From Opitutaceae bacterium (GTDB taxonomy: Bacteria > Verrucomicrobiota > Verrucomicrobiia > Opitutales > Opitutaceae), in contig JADJZJ010000030.1 in NCBI GenBank assembly GCA_016715765.1, positions 1 to 50,208 of the forward strand: a DNA stretch of 50,208 bases. Direction: 5' to 3'. Below the pieces are notes generated by a model. It did no database searches and was not told where the DNA came from. It saw only the letters and a list, made by a program, of their open reading frames with translations. The position numbers and the translations under genes were made by a program. This document shows, piece by piece, positions 1-8,970 of the stretch; position 1 is the first letter of the stretch, and each line of letters begins with the position of its first letter.

Positions 1-681
1 GAGGAGCGGGACTACGGTGTATTGTTCTACAATCGGGCGAACCCGATCTCACACGACAGCAACCATGCGCTGATCCTGAAACTTGATTTCGGTCTTGATG
101 CGGCGATTGCGGATGTGTGCGCCTTTTATCGGGAACTGGGAGTTGCCCCGCGAATCTACCATGGATTTGTGCCGGGTGCGACGGAGGTGCTCCTGCCCAG
201 GCTGCTGGCCCAGGGATTCAAGATGGAGGTTTTTGATGAGGAGTATCTGATCTGCACCGGCGCGTCGGTGATCCAGCCGGTGGCGGGACTGGAGGTCCGG
301 CGTGTGCGAAGGCTGGACGACGGAATCATGGCCATATTTGCCAAGGAACCCTGGTCCATCGGGGTGATCGAGCGCCAGCTTGGGCGTGAGGACTACCACC
401 TTCTGGTCGGTTACGCGTCGGGGGTTCCCGTGACGATGGCCGCGCTGGATGTCGGCAGACGAGTGGCGCGGGTGGACGATGTCATGACGCATCCGGCCCA
501 CCGGAGAAGAGGTTTTGGCCGGGCTTTGATACACGGTTTGGTGAACCATCACCGGCAAGTTTCAGACAACCCGCTTTATCTCTACAGCGGCGTTCCCAGC
601 GCGCTACGAATTTACCACGAGGCCGGGTTCAGAAAACTGGATTGGAAGCCCTACAAGTGGTCGGCATGGTTGGAATCATGA
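1..681 (+). CDS. GNAT family N-acetyltransferase (5' end outside window)
   Basis: Predicted acetyl-CoA-dependent N-acetyltransferase; substrate unknown. The frame is open from base 1 with no stop before the first possible start (TTG at 22), so the gene probably begins upstream of the window and the N-terminus is missing. The C-terminal half holds the GNAT core: a strand reading ARVDDVMTHPAHRRRGFGRA, whose RRRGFGRA part is the acetyl-CoA pyrophosphate-binding loop, followed by the helix and the final YLYSGVPSALRIYHEAGF segment typical of the family. An early N-x-I-S-H-D-S-N-H-A stretch recurs in uncharacterised GNAT proteins. The stop overlaps the next gene's ATG by 4 bases (ATGA), suggesting translational coupling, though no functional link is obvious. 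Confidence 0.8.
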   Translation, partial: EERDYGVLFYNRANPISHDSNHALILKLDFGLDAAIADVCAFYRELGVAPRIYHGFVPGATEVLLPRLLAQGFKMEVFDEEYLICTGASVIQPVAGLEVRRVRRLDDGIMAIFAKEPWSIGVIERQLGREDYHLLVGYASGVPVTMAALDVGRRVARVDDVMTHPAHRRRGFGRALIHGLVNHHRQVSDNPLYLYSGVPSALRIYHEAGFRKLDWKPYKWSAWLES

Positions 682-2741
682 ACACCACGAGCCCAGTCCG
701 CCTGAGTCATGTCATCCGGCGGTTCACCCTTGTCTTGCTGATCGGAACGTGCGCCCCGATGTACGGCGAGGCAACCGCGGCCAAGTTGGAAAGCAACGAG
801 CCCAGCCTGCTGTTCACGAGGGATGACATTGCGCGCATTCGCGCCAATCTGGACCTCCCGCGCTTTGCCCTCCTGCGGTCGCGGGTGTTTCCGGCTGACC
901 TGGCCGCGTCGGAACGTTTCCTGACCGAGGAACTGCGGGTCGGCGTGTTTCTGCCCGACTTTGTCCGGACCTGCCAGCTCCTGGAAAACGCCGCCTTTGC
1001 CTATGTACTCAGTGGCGATCCCCGCCAGCTCAACCTGGCCAAGCTCGCGGCCGGCCGTCTCGGTGACTACGAACGGTGGGACTACTTTCTCGAGGGCGGC
1101 CGCCACACCTTCGGCCTGCAACGGGCTTCCGAAGCGACCATCGCATTCTGTCTGGCGCTGGATTGGCTGGGCGGTGCGCTTGATCCGGCAATCCGTGCAC
1201 ACTGGGAAGACCTCGTCGCCACCAAGGGTGCGCCCGCGTGTTACCTCGCGCTCTACGGCATGCGGTATCCCGACCGGGTGCAGGGCTGGACGATCGACGC
1301 GCGCGCCAACCTGAAATTCGAGGGGGATCTGAGTCGCTGGCCGCTGATCCTGAACGCCACCAACCTGAAGGCACTGCCGACCTGCGGGCTCGGGTTTGCC
1401 GCCCTCACCCTGCACGGCCGTCATCCCCAAGCGGCGCGGTGGCTGGAAATGGCGCGGCAAAGCGCACGCAGTTACGCGACGATGTACGGTCTGGACGGGA
1501 GTTTCGATGAAGGCATCGGTTATTGGGGCTATGCCACCACCGGTCTGGCCATGTTCTTCGAAGCGCAACATCGCCGGCTGGGGCTGGACGACCGCAAGCT
1601 CATCAACTTTCCCGGCACCGTGCGTTTCGCCCTGCATATGGCCATGCCCACCGCGGTTTCTGCCGGCAGCGACGGTGCGGCTATGGTAATGGCGGGCGAC
1701 GAGAAGGATACCGTCAATTTCGGCGATGCCGGACGCGGCATTGATGTTTCCGCCGCTCCGTGGGTCAGCCGCACCTGTGCCGATCCAGTGGCGCAGTTTG
1801 TCGCCGATCATGTCGGGCAGATGGATTATTTGGCTGCGGCGATCTGGCATGACCCTGCCGCGGTTTCCGAACCACCGCCCCCTGAACTCCTGGATGTGCG
1901 TTTCAGCAACGATATCGTGATCTCCCGCACCGGTTGGTCACCCGACGATGGTGTGGCCGCCCTGCGCAGCGGCGGGCCGGCCAATCATGAGCATGCCGAC
2001 CGCAACAGCGTAATTTTCAAGGTTTATGGCGAACGCCTGTTGAACGATCCGCTCCATGCTTCCTATGACCACCGCAAACCCCGCTGGCTTCTGCGTCAGA
2101 CCGAGGCCCATACCAGTGTGCTCATCGACGGCCAGGGACACCAGTATCACGACGGCCGCGAGGGCACCAACTCCTCGTGGGCCCGGGCCCAGGTCACCGC
2201 TTACCGCACCGGTCCCGGCTGGATGACTGTCACCAGCGACGCCACGGAGGCCTATCAGCTCGTGAATCCCGCAGTGCAGCGGGTTGAGCGCACCCTGATC
2301 TACCTCAAGCCCGACGTGCTGGTGTTATTGGACCGCGTGCGGCTCACGGGGCGCGAAGTCCCGGTGCAGGTGCGCTATCAAGTTTATAACGACGACCGGG
2401 CCGGGTCGGCCCGGGGAGGTGACGGGCAATTTGTAATTCAACGGCCCCTGGCCGAACTTACCGGGACCGTCTACGCCACCGGAGCACTGTCGGTTCGTGC
2501 GGACCGGTTGTCCCTGCCCGAAGAGGACGGCATCTACCCCTACGTAGAAGTCATTTCGGCCGCCAGCCTCCGCCACGATATCCTCACGGTCTGCACGGCC
2601 CGGAAGTCCGGCGGCTCACCCGGCCGGCTTTTGGTCGATCCCATTACCGGCGGCTGGCGCATACATGGGGAATATCAGGGTCGGAAAATCGATGTTCGCG
2701 TGGAGCTGCCCGAGAATGCGCCTCCCGTCGTGAGGCTATAA
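678..2741 (+). CDS. Secreted heparinase II/III-like polysaccharide lyase
   Basis: Likely exported lyase acting on uronic-acid-containing polysaccharide. The ATG at 678 overlaps the upstream stop (ATGA) and is preferred over the in-frame TTG at 642, because the protein then starts with a normal signal peptide: basic MNTTSPVRLSHVIRR, then a hydrophobic stretch FTLVLLIGTCAPMYGEATA. About 687 residues, usual for two-domain lyases of this type. Residues about 50-370 look like the alpha-helical toroid domain (W/Y-rich helices, DGSFDEGIGYWGYATTGLAMF). The second half is the beta-sandwich heparinase II/III domain with its N-H-E-H-A-D-R-N-S-V-I-F-K motif. Exact lyase family (alginate, heparin or other glycuronan) cannot be told from sequence alone. 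No adjacent transporter or sulfatase. Confidence 0.85.
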   Translation: MNTTSPVRLSHVIRRFTLVLLIGTCAPMYGEATAAKLESNEPSLLFTRDDIARIRANLDLPRFALLRSRVFPADLAASERFLTEELRVGVFLPDFVRTCQLLENAAFAYVLSGDPRQLNLAKLAAGRLGDYERWDYFLEGGRHTFGLQRASEATIAFCLALDWLGGALDPAIRAHWEDLVATKGAPACYLALYGMRYPDRVQGWTIDARANLKFEGDLSRWPLILNATNLKALPTCGLGFAALTLHGRHPQAARWLEMARQSARSYATMYGLDGSFDEGIGYWGYATTGLAMFFEAQHRRLGLDDRKLINFPGTVRFALHMAMPTAVSAGSDGAAMVMAGDEKDTVNFGDAGRGIDVSAAPWVSRTCADPVAQFVADHVGQMDYLAAAIWHDPAAVSEPPPPELLDVRFSNDIVISRTGWSPDDGVAALRSGGPANHEHADRNSVIFKVYGERLLNDPLHASYDHRKPRWLLRQTEAHTSVLIDGQGHQYHDGREGTNSSWARAQVTAYRTGPGWMTVTSDATEAYQLVNPAVQRVERTLIYLKPDVLVLLDRVRLTGREVPVQVRYQVYNDDRAGSARGGDGQFVIQRPLAELTGTVYATGALSVRADRLSLPEEDGIYPYVEVISAASLRHDILTVCTARKSGGSPGRLLVDPITGGWRIHGEYQGRKIDVRVELPENAPPVVRL

Positions 2742-2822
2742 GCTTTCCCAAGTCACCCATGCCGATTTGATTGCTGCTCCTCGGGTGGAATAAAAATCGG
2801 TTGCAGGAGATTTGTGTGCCTT

Positions 2823-2860
2823 GCGCTCGCGATTCGAGCGCCCGCGAGCGGGCTGCCTAC
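2823..2860 (-). repeat. REP-like palindrome with GTAG foot
   Basis: Read on the minus strand, it starts with GTAG at 2860-2857, then GCAGCCCGCTCGCGGGCGC, a short GC-rich stem-loop. A second hairpin, GCGCTCG/CGAGCGC, lies at 2823-2841. The same GTAGGCAGCCCGC...GCGGGCGC unit recurs at 17625-17647 (minus). The rest of the 2742-3020 spacer holds no ORF or clear promoter. Confidence 0.55.
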
Positions 2861-3020
2861 GGTGACATTTACCCATTTTGGGTTAATCGGTGGCTGCCCG
2901 CTGCGCCTCAAGCGGCTGGCGGTTGACCGCTGAGGTGGACGGGCATTGGCTCGCGACACAAACAACCCTGCGGTCCACCCCGATCGCCCACCCCCAGCCA
3001 GCAGTCTGCCGCGGTTCCCC

Positions 3021-4910
3021 ATGTCCGATCCCAAATCCACCTCCAAGTCCGATGACGGGCGTTCCGTCATCGACATGTCCAAGATGAGCGAAGGCCAGCG
3101 GGCCGCGCTTCAGGTCACCGAGGCCGCCCGCGAGTCGCATGACGACCCGAGCTTCGTGGCCCACCTGTTCATGGGGCGCTGGCGGCCGGACAAGCTGCAT
3201 CCGTTCACCGATGTCGCGCCCGAGGAGAAGGGGCGGGCGGACCAGTTTCTCGCCGAGCTCGGCGCCTTCCTGAAGGCCAACGTCGATGCCGATGAAATCG
3301 ACCGCACGGGCGAGATCCCGCCCGCGGTGCGCCAGGAACTGGCGCGCATGGGCGCGTACGGCATCAAGGTGCCGCGTGAATACGGCGGGCTGGGGCTTTC
3401 GCAAACGACCTATTGTCGCGCGTGCATGCTCATCGCGAGCCATTGCATGAATGTGTTCTCGCACCTCTCCGTGCACCAGTCCGTGGGCGTGGCGCAGCCG
3501 ATCCTGCTTTTCGGCACGGAGGCGCAGAAGCGCCAGTTCCTGCCGCGCGTCGCCGGAGGGGAGCTGTCGGGATTTGCCCTCACGGAAAACACCGTCGGTT
3601 CCGACCCGGCACGCCTGCGCACCGAGGCGGTGCCGGAGGGTGATGACTACCTCATCACCGGCGAGAAACTCTGGTGCTCGAACGGCACCGAGGCCGGTTT
3701 GCTCATTGTGGCGGCGAAGACGCCCCCGAAGCTGGTGGACGGCAAGCCGCGGACGCAGATCACGACCTTCGTCGTCGAAGCGAAGGCCCCGGGCATCGAG
3801 GTGGTGCACCGCTGCCAGTTCATGGGCCTGCATGCGCTCTACAACGGCGTCATCCGTTTCACCAACGTTCGCGTGCCGCGGGCCAACATCGTCGGGGGCG
3901 AGGGCCGCGGGCTGAAGGTCGCGCTCTCCACGCTGAATGCCGGGCGGCTTTCCATTCCCGCCTCGTCGCTGGGCATGGCCAAGAAGTCGCTGCAGATTGC
4001 GCGGACCTGGAGCGGGGAGCGCATCCAGTGGGGCGTGCCGCTCGGGCAGCATGCCGCGATTGCCGAGAAGATCCGGCGCATCGCGGCCCACGCGTTTGCG
4101 ATGGAGGCGATGTTGCTGGTCACTTCCCGCGTTGTGGATCGTGACAAGAAGGCCGACATCCGTCTGGAGGCCGCGATGTGCAAGCTTTGGGGCACCGAGA
4201 AGGCGTGGATGTGCCTCGATGACGTGATGCAGATCCGCGGCGGACGCGGCTACGAGACCGTGCAGTCGCTGCTGGCCCGCGGCGAGAAGCCCCATCCGGT
4301 CGAGCGCTTCATGCGCGACAACCGCGTGACCACCATCTTTGAGGGTTCCTCGGAGATCATGCGCCTCTTCATCATGCGCGAGGCCCTGGACCCGCATCTC
4401 AAGGTCGCCGGCATTGCCCTCAACACCGAGCGGCCCTGGGGTGAGCGCGTGCGCAGTGCGTTCCGGTCGGCCGGCTTTTATGCGGCGTGGTATCCGCGCC
4501 AGTGGCTGCCGCTGCCCGCGGCGTTGCCGGCGGACCTGCATCCGCGGCTCGCCGGCCACCTGCGCACCGTCGCCCGGCTGGCGCGGCGCATGGCGCGCAC
4601 GCTGTTTCATCAGATGGTGAAGTTCGGCCCGCAACTGGAAAAGCGCCAGGTGCTGCTCGGGCGCATCGCCGACATTGGCAGCGACCTATTCGCCCTCTCC
4701 GCCACCTGCGTTTATGCCCAGTGGCGGCTCAGGGAAGGCGAGGTTGAGGCAAAGGTGCTGGCGCTGGTGGACGATTTTGCCCTGCAGGCGCGGGCGCGGA
4801 TCGAGGCGAATTTCCGGGGCGTGCACGACAACTCCGACCAGTCGGGTTATGTCCTCGCGCAGCAGATTGTCGCGGGCGAGCACGAGTGGTTGGAGCAGGG
4901 GATTATTTGA
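3021..4910 (+). CDS. Acyl-CoA dehydrogenase family protein
   Basis: FAD-dependent dehydrogenase introducing the first double bond in acyl-CoA beta-oxidation. 629 residues from the ATG at 3021; an in-frame TTG at 2946 would add 25 low-complexity residues and is less likely. The length matches the long ACAD9/VLCAD-like group with an extra C-terminal helical domain rather than the 380-residue short-chain type. Visible landmarks: FALTENTVGSDPARLRTEA (flavin/substrate loop), ITGEKLWCSNGTEAGLLIVA, a helical core, then RGGRGYE and NRVTTIFEGSSEIMRLFI, where the Glu of FEGSSE is at the usual catalytic-base position. Residues about 460-629 form the C-terminal extension. A FadJ-like multifunctional enzyme at 34734 could supply the next two steps; no thiolase is in the window. 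Confidence 0.9.
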   Translation: MSDPKSTSKSDDGRSVIDMSKMSEGQRAALQVTEAARESHDDPSFVAHLFMGRWRPDKLHPFTDVAPEEKGRADQFLAELGAFLKANVDADEIDRTGEIPPAVRQELARMGAYGIKVPREYGGLGLSQTTYCRACMLIASHCMNVFSHLSVHQSVGVAQPILLFGTEAQKRQFLPRVAGGELSGFALTENTVGSDPARLRTEAVPEGDDYLITGEKLWCSNGTEAGLLIVAAKTPPKLVDGKPRTQITTFVVEAKAPGIEVVHRCQFMGLHALYNGVIRFTNVRVPRANIVGGEGRGLKVALSTLNAGRLSIPASSLGMAKKSLQIARTWSGERIQWGVPLGQHAAIAEKIRRIAAHAFAMEAMLLVTSRVVDRDKKADIRLEAAMCKLWGTEKAWMCLDDVMQIRGGRGYETVQSLLARGEKPHPVERFMRDNRVTTIFEGSSEIMRLFIMREALDPHLKVAGIALNTERPWGERVRSAFRSAGFYAAWYPRQWLPLPAALPADLHPRLAGHLRTVARLARRMARTLFHQMVKFGPQLEKRQVLLGRIADIGSDLFALSATCVYAQWRLREGEVEAKVLALVDDFALQARARIEANFRGVHDNSDQSGYVLAQQIVAGEHEWLEQGII

Positions 4911-4935
4911 AGAGACATCGGGCACGACATCAATC

Positions 4936-5017
4936 GTAGTGCCGGACTTCAGCCGGCACTGGGTTGAAACGCACAGGACCGCCGAAGGATCTGATCAGCG
5001 CGGGCTTCCGTGCCCGC
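4936..5017 (+). repeat. Two REP-like hairpins, first with GTAG foot
   Basis: GTAG at 4936-4939 begins a stem-loop AGTGCCGG-loop-CCGGCACT (4938-4960). A second hairpin, GCGGGC/GCCCGC, lies at 5000-5017. Sited just after the acyl-CoA dehydrogenase stop in the 4911-5127 spacer, which holds nothing else recognised. No T-run follows either hairpin, so terminator function is not supported. Confidence 0.5.
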
Positions 5018-5127
5018 CGCGGACTTGGCAAGAGTGGGACACTCTGCCCTGCGCAGTGCCGCCCCGGTTTCACCTTTGACGCGCCTTCGCGCGCGCGGCA
5101 CACTGGCGGGTGACAACCCTCACGAAC

Positions 5128-5580
5128 ATGAACGAACTGCCTCCGCTGATGCGTGATCAGAGAAAGACGGACGCCGACCACCTGCGGCTCCTGGCGATAT
5201 TCCATTTCATCTTTGCCGGTCTCGGCCTTCTCGCGCTTGGTTTTCTATTCCTGCATTACTCTCTGATGCACCACTTTCTCGACAATCCCGAGATGTGGAA
5301 GCATCCGAAAAGCGGTGGCCCGCCGCCGGCGGAATTTTTCGCGGTGTTCAAATGGTTCTATATCGTGTTCGGCCTGCTCATCATCACGGGCGGCCTGCTC
5401 AACATCATCTCCGGCCTGTGCATCAGCCGGCGCCAAGTGCGTACTTTCTCCCTGGTGGTCGGCGGCTTGAACTGCATGCAGATTCCCTTCGGCACGGTGC
5501 TGGGCGTTTTCACCCTGGTCGTGCTGTTGCGTGACTCGGTACGTGAGACATACGCCGCCACTGCGTTGCCGCCAACCTGA
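5128..5580 (+). CDS. Small polytopic inner-membrane protein, unknown function
   Basis: About 150 residues from the ATG at 5128 (an in-frame GTG at 5110 would add six). After a polar N-terminus (MNELPPLMRDQRKTDADHLR) come roughly four hydrophobic segments: LLAIFHFIFAGLGLLALGFL, YIVFGLLIITGGLLNIISGL, and a final double-length stretch from FSLVVGGLNC to FTLVVLL. A glycine/proline-rich loop with HPKSGGPPP separates the first two. I do not recognise a named family; membrane location is the only supported statement. Start choice rests on the normal-looking N-terminus, not on a ribosome binding site. A run of nine T at about 5610 downstream could help termination, but its stem is weak. Confidence 0.7.
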   Translation: MNELPPLMRDQRKTDADHLRLLAIFHFIFAGLGLLALGFLFLHYSLMHHFLDNPEMWKHPKSGGPPPAEFFAVFKWFYIVFGLLIITGGLLNIISGLCISRRQVRTFSLVVGGLNCMQIPFGTVLGVFTLVVLLRDSVRETYAATALPPT

Positions 5581-5665
5581 TCCGCCCCCGCCGTCGTCGG
5601 GTTGCACGCGTTTTTTTTTAGTATTCAGGCACGCAGGGCTTGTCGCAGCCGCTTTGGCTTCCACC

Positions 5666-6475
5666 ATGGCAGTTGTGCCCCGGGTTTTTCCGCCCCTCAT
5701 TATCCCCTTGCTGCTGCTGGTGACCCTGGCGCGGGCCGACGAAACGCCGGACGCCGTCTGGCGTTTGCTGGCGGCCAATCTGCCCGGCGAGGCGGGGGTC
5801 GCGCTCAAGTCCACGCCACCGACCGAACCCCGCGCCCGGGCTTTGGCGGAGGCGGTGGTCCTCACGGCCCGGCAGCCCCTCACCGATGAGCGGTTGCTCG
5901 AGGCGGAACGCCGGTTCGAGGCCCTCGCCGAGGTGCCGGATGAAGTGGGGGCCGCGGCGCTGTATCTGACCGGGCGGCTGCACCAATTGCATTTTTCCAC
6001 GCCGGACTACACGGAGGCCGCCCGTTACTATCGACGGCTGGCGGAGCGCCAGCCGGCGAGTCCCTGGGCGCAGCTCGGCTTGGTGAAACTGGCCCTGCTC
6101 ACCCTGCACGTGCTGCCCGGGCCCGCGACACCGGCCGACCGCATTGCCGCGGCCGAGGTCCTGTTGCCCCGCGTCACGGTGCCGCCATTGCGGCGCGACC
6201 TCCTGATCGTGCTGGGTCGGGCCCGGCTTTTTCACGAGGTCGGGATGGAGCAGGCGCGCTTCGACCTGCTGGCGGCGGATGCCATCGGCGGACTGACGGG
6301 GCTGGCGGAGGCGGACGTGCTTTTGCAGATCGGCGAGCTTTCCTTCCGGGCCGGCGATGACGGGCGGGCGGAGGAGTATTTCCGGCGGTTTCTGAAGGGC
6401 AATGACGCGGATCCCCGGGTGTACACCGTGGAACAGCGGCTGAAGGTGATCGCAGCGCGGAAAGGCGGGCGATGA
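5666..6475 (+). CDS. Exported TPR-like repeat protein, copy 1 of a duplicated cassette
   Basis: About 269 residues. The ATG at 5666 gives a signal peptide (MAVVPRVFPPLIIPLLLLVT then LARADE), whereas the longer ORF upstream has a Pro/Arg-rich non-coding look. The mature part is helical with repeat-like segments: YTEAARYYRRLAERQPASPW, WAQLGLVKLALLTLHV, and RAEEYFRRFLKGNDADPRVY near the end, as in Sel1/TPR-type solenoids. It overlaps the following solute-binding protein gene by ATGA, implying coupled translation. The gene at 8134 is a paralogue with the same neighbour, order and overlap. Inferred role: periplasmic or lipid-facing partner of the binding protein; no defined biochemical activity. 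Confidence 0.75.
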   Translation: MAVVPRVFPPLIIPLLLLVTLARADETPDAVWRLLAANLPGEAGVALKSTPPTEPRARALAEAVVLTARQPLTDERLLEAERRFEALAEVPDEVGAAALYLTGRLHQLHFSTPDYTEAARYYRRLAERQPASPWAQLGLVKLALLTLHVLPGPATPADRIAAAEVLLPRVTVPPLRRDLLIVLGRARLFHEVGMEQARFDLLAADAIGGLTGLAEADVLLQIGELSFRAGDDGRAEEYFRRFLKGNDADPRVYTVEQRLKVIAARKGGR

Positions 6476-8070
6476 AGTTGAAATTCACCCGCGGCCGGAT
6501 CGCCCTGGTCTTCCTGTTGCTGGCCTACGCCGGGTCGGCGTGGTGGCTGCTCACGCGGGGCGGCGGCATGCTGGACGACGGCCGCACCCGGATCAGCATT
6601 GCGCACTGGCAGATCGAGTACGGCCCCCCCGACGGCCTGGCGGCGGTGATCAAGCGCTACCACGAGCTGCGGCCGGACATCGAGGTCGAGCAGGTGCTCG
6701 TGCCCGGCCGCATCTACCGCCAGTGGCTGCGCACCAATCTCGTCGGCGGCACCGGCGCCGATATCATCGAATACGGCTCCTTTCTGCCCGGCATGCGGGA
6801 CGTGCCTGCCCGCTACTTCGAGCCGATCACCGGGTTGATGAACGAACCCAATCCCTACAACCGCGGGACGCCGCTCGAGGGCGTGCCCTGGCGGAACACG
6901 TTTCACGACGGCTTGTTCAACGAGCAGCTCTACACGCCCGAAATCGGCCAGCTTTACTCGGTCACGCTCTGCCAGGTCACCATGCGCCTGTTCTGCAACG
7001 AACGGCTCCTGCGGGAAATCGTCGGGGATGATCCCTCTTTCCGGATGCCGACGACGCTGGAAGAGTTCCGGCGGCTGGCGGCGAAGACGCAGGAATTCTC
7101 CCAGCGCACCGGCCGCACCGTCTACACCCTGGCCGGGGCCAAGCTCAACGCGGAGTGGCTGCTGGAGTTCATGCTCTCGGCCACCCTCATGAACGTGAGC
7201 ATGGAACTGGATCGGGACGCCCAGCTCGCGCTCTACCTGCGGGATTTCCAGATGGCCTACCTGCGCGGCCGCTGGAACTACCACCGGCCGGACGTGCAGG
7301 CGGCCCTGGGCGTCATCCGCGAACTCACCGCGATGATGCGGCCGGGTTTCATCCAGCTCGAACGCGATGATGCCGTGAGGGAATTCATGAACGGCCACGC
7401 GCTTTTCGTGGCCACCGGCACCTGGGACGCGAGCAGCCTGATCCGGCTGGCGGACTTTCCCGTGGGCATCCACCGCTTTCCCCAGCCGGACGCCGCCGAT
7501 CCCCTCGTGGGATCCTTCCATGCGGGGCGCGCCGCTGACGGCTCCAAGCTGACGGGCATGGCGTTTTACCTCAACAAGCAGAGTCCGCACAAGGCCGCGG
7601 CCATCGATTTCCTGCGTTACCTGACCAGTGTGGAGGCGGGGCAGCTCTTCATGGAGCACAGCGGGTGGATCTCGTCGATTCGCGAAACCAAGGTTCCGCC
7701 GCCCTTGGCGCCGGCCAAGGGCGTGCTCGACGGCCTCAGTTATGGCGGCGGCTACATGAAGACCGGGGCCGAGTCGGCGCGGGTGTTCACCCAAAACCTC
7801 TACCGCTTGGTCGGGCCCCAGGGCGGGGTGGAGCAGTTTGTCGAAACAATCGAGCGCGAGATGCCCGGCGCGCAGCGGGCCGATCTCCAGCTCGAGGTGC
7901 GCAATCTGGTCGAGGCCCTGCGGCCGCAGGACACGGGCCTGGTGGCGCGGCGGATGCTCGGCGCCACGGATCAGGAGCGGGCCGAACTGCTGGTCACCAG
8001 CCAGACCCTGGCGGAGAGCCAGCTTTATGAGGGACTGGTGGTCCTGGGGGAAACGGCGTCCCAGCCCTGA
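6472..8070 (+). CDS. Membrane-anchored extracellular solute-binding protein, copy 1
   Basis: 532 residues resembling family 1 (sugar-type) ABC solute-binding proteins, which deliver ligands to an ABC permease. An N-terminal hydrophobic segment (IALVFLLLAYAGSAWWLL after a KFTRGR basic start) has no lipobox cysteine, so an uncleaved anchor is likely. Family-like features: VIKRYHELRPDIEVEQVLVP, the NLVGGTGADIIEYG ligand-lobe motif, FVATGTWDASSLIRLADFPV, and helical AAAIDFLRYLTSVEAGQLFM. The gene starts inside the TPR-like gene (ATGA overlap). No permease or ATPase is adjacent, which is unusual for a transporter subunit; it could be an orphan binding or sensing protein. The paralogue at 8967 shares about half its residues by eye. 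Confidence 0.8.
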   Translation: MKLKFTRGRIALVFLLLAYAGSAWWLLTRGGGMLDDGRTRISIAHWQIEYGPPDGLAAVIKRYHELRPDIEVEQVLVPGRIYRQWLRTNLVGGTGADIIEYGSFLPGMRDVPARYFEPITGLMNEPNPYNRGTPLEGVPWRNTFHDGLFNEQLYTPEIGQLYSVTLCQVTMRLFCNERLLREIVGDDPSFRMPTTLEEFRRLAAKTQEFSQRTGRTVYTLAGAKLNAEWLLEFMLSATLMNVSMELDRDAQLALYLRDFQMAYLRGRWNYHRPDVQAALGVIRELTAMMRPGFIQLERDDAVREFMNGHALFVATGTWDASSLIRLADFPVGIHRFPQPDAADPLVGSFHAGRAADGSKLTGMAFYLNKQSPHKAAAIDFLRYLTSVEAGQLFMEHSGWISSIRETKVPPPLAPAKGVLDGLSYGGGYMKTGAESARVFTQNLYRLVGPQGGVEQFVETIEREMPGAQRADLQLEVRNLVEALRPQDTGLVARRMLGATDQERAELLVTSQTLAESQLYEGLVVLGETASQP

Positions 8071-8133
8071 GCCGGGACGATCATTCACGGGCGGATGCAG
8101 GCCGGGCTTGTCCGGCGGACTTAAACTTCCACC

Positions 8134-8970
8134 ATGGCAGGCGTGTTTCTCCCAGCCCCGTGGATACCCGGCAAGTGCCCGGGACTGATCTTCCTGTTGC
8201 CCCTGCTGGCGGTGTCCGGTCGCGTCGACGCGGCGACAACAGCCGATGCCTGGCGGGCCCTGGCCGACAGCCGGCCGCAGGAGGCGCTGCGGATCACAGC
8301 CGGCCTGCCGGACAGCCGGGAAGTCCGGTTGGCCCGGGCCCTGGCCCTGAGCCACCTGCAACCGGTGACCGATGATGCGCTGGCCGAGGCCGAGGCGGTC
8401 TTCACCGAATTGGCGGCGGGCCAGGATGAGACCGCGCTCGAGGCGCACTACCTCCGCGCACGATTGCACCAAATCCATTATTCCCGGCCTGATCCGGTGC
8501 GGGCGGCGGAGCTCTACGCCGAGCTGGCCGCGCGGCAACCGGCCAGCCGCTGGGCCCAGCTGGCCCTGGTGAAACTGGCACTGCTGCAGCTCTACGCGCT
8601 GGAGAACCCGGCCGGACCCGAGGCGCGGCTGGTCCGGGCCGAGGAGCTGCTGGGCCGGCTGACGGAACCGGCGCTGCAGCGCGACCTGCATTTGCAGATC
8701 GGGCTGGCGGGGCTGCACCACGGACTGAAGCCGGAACGCGTATTGCCGCATCTCGTGGCGGCGGACCGCATCGGCGATGTGCCGGGCATCGCGCAGGAGG
8801 ATCTCGTCATGCAGATCGCCGAGCTTTCGCTGCGGGCCGGCCGGCTGGCGCAGGCGCGGGAGTATTTTGAACGCTACCTGCGCGACTACGCCGTGAATCC
8901 GCGCTGCTTCACGGTGCGGCACCGCCTGGTTGAACTCGAGCAACTCGCGGCGCGGGAGGGGGCCCGATGA
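8134..8970 (+). CDS. Exported TPR-like repeat protein, copy 2 of a duplicated cassette
   Basis: 278 residues, clearly paralogous to the gene at 5666: both contain a R-L-H-Q-(L/I)-H-(F/Y)-S segment, then ERQPASPWAQL in copy 1 against ARQPASRWAQL here, and a closing A-x-E-Y-F-x-R-(F/Y)-L. The N-terminus holds a signal peptide (LIFLLPLLAVSGRVDAAT). The leader just before the ATG, including cttccaccatggca, is also shared with copy 1, so the duplication carried its upstream region. Overlaps the next gene by ATGA. Likely periplasmic; function unknown. Confidence 0.75.
   Translation: MAGVFLPAPWIPGKCPGLIFLLPLLAVSGRVDAATTADAWRALADSRPQEALRITAGLPDSREVRLARALALSHLQPVTDDALAEAEAVFTELAAGQDETALEAHYLRARLHQIHYSRPDPVRAAELYAELAARQPASRWAQLALVKLALLQLYALENPAGPEARLVRAEELLGRLTEPALQRDLHLQIGLAGLHHGLKPERVLPHLVAADRIGDVPGIAQEDLVMQIAELSLRAGRLAQAREYFERYLRDYAVNPRCFTVRHRLVELEQLAAREGAR

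Noticed and set aside
2883..4634. Minus-strand ORF of 583 codons
   Set aside because: Antisense of the acyl-CoA dehydrogenase gene, which has all its family motifs.
6232..8943. Minus-strand ORF of 903 codons
   Set aside because: Antisense to two clear genes in a GC-rich stretch; Gln/Arg/His/Pro-heavy translation without any family motif. Typical shadow.
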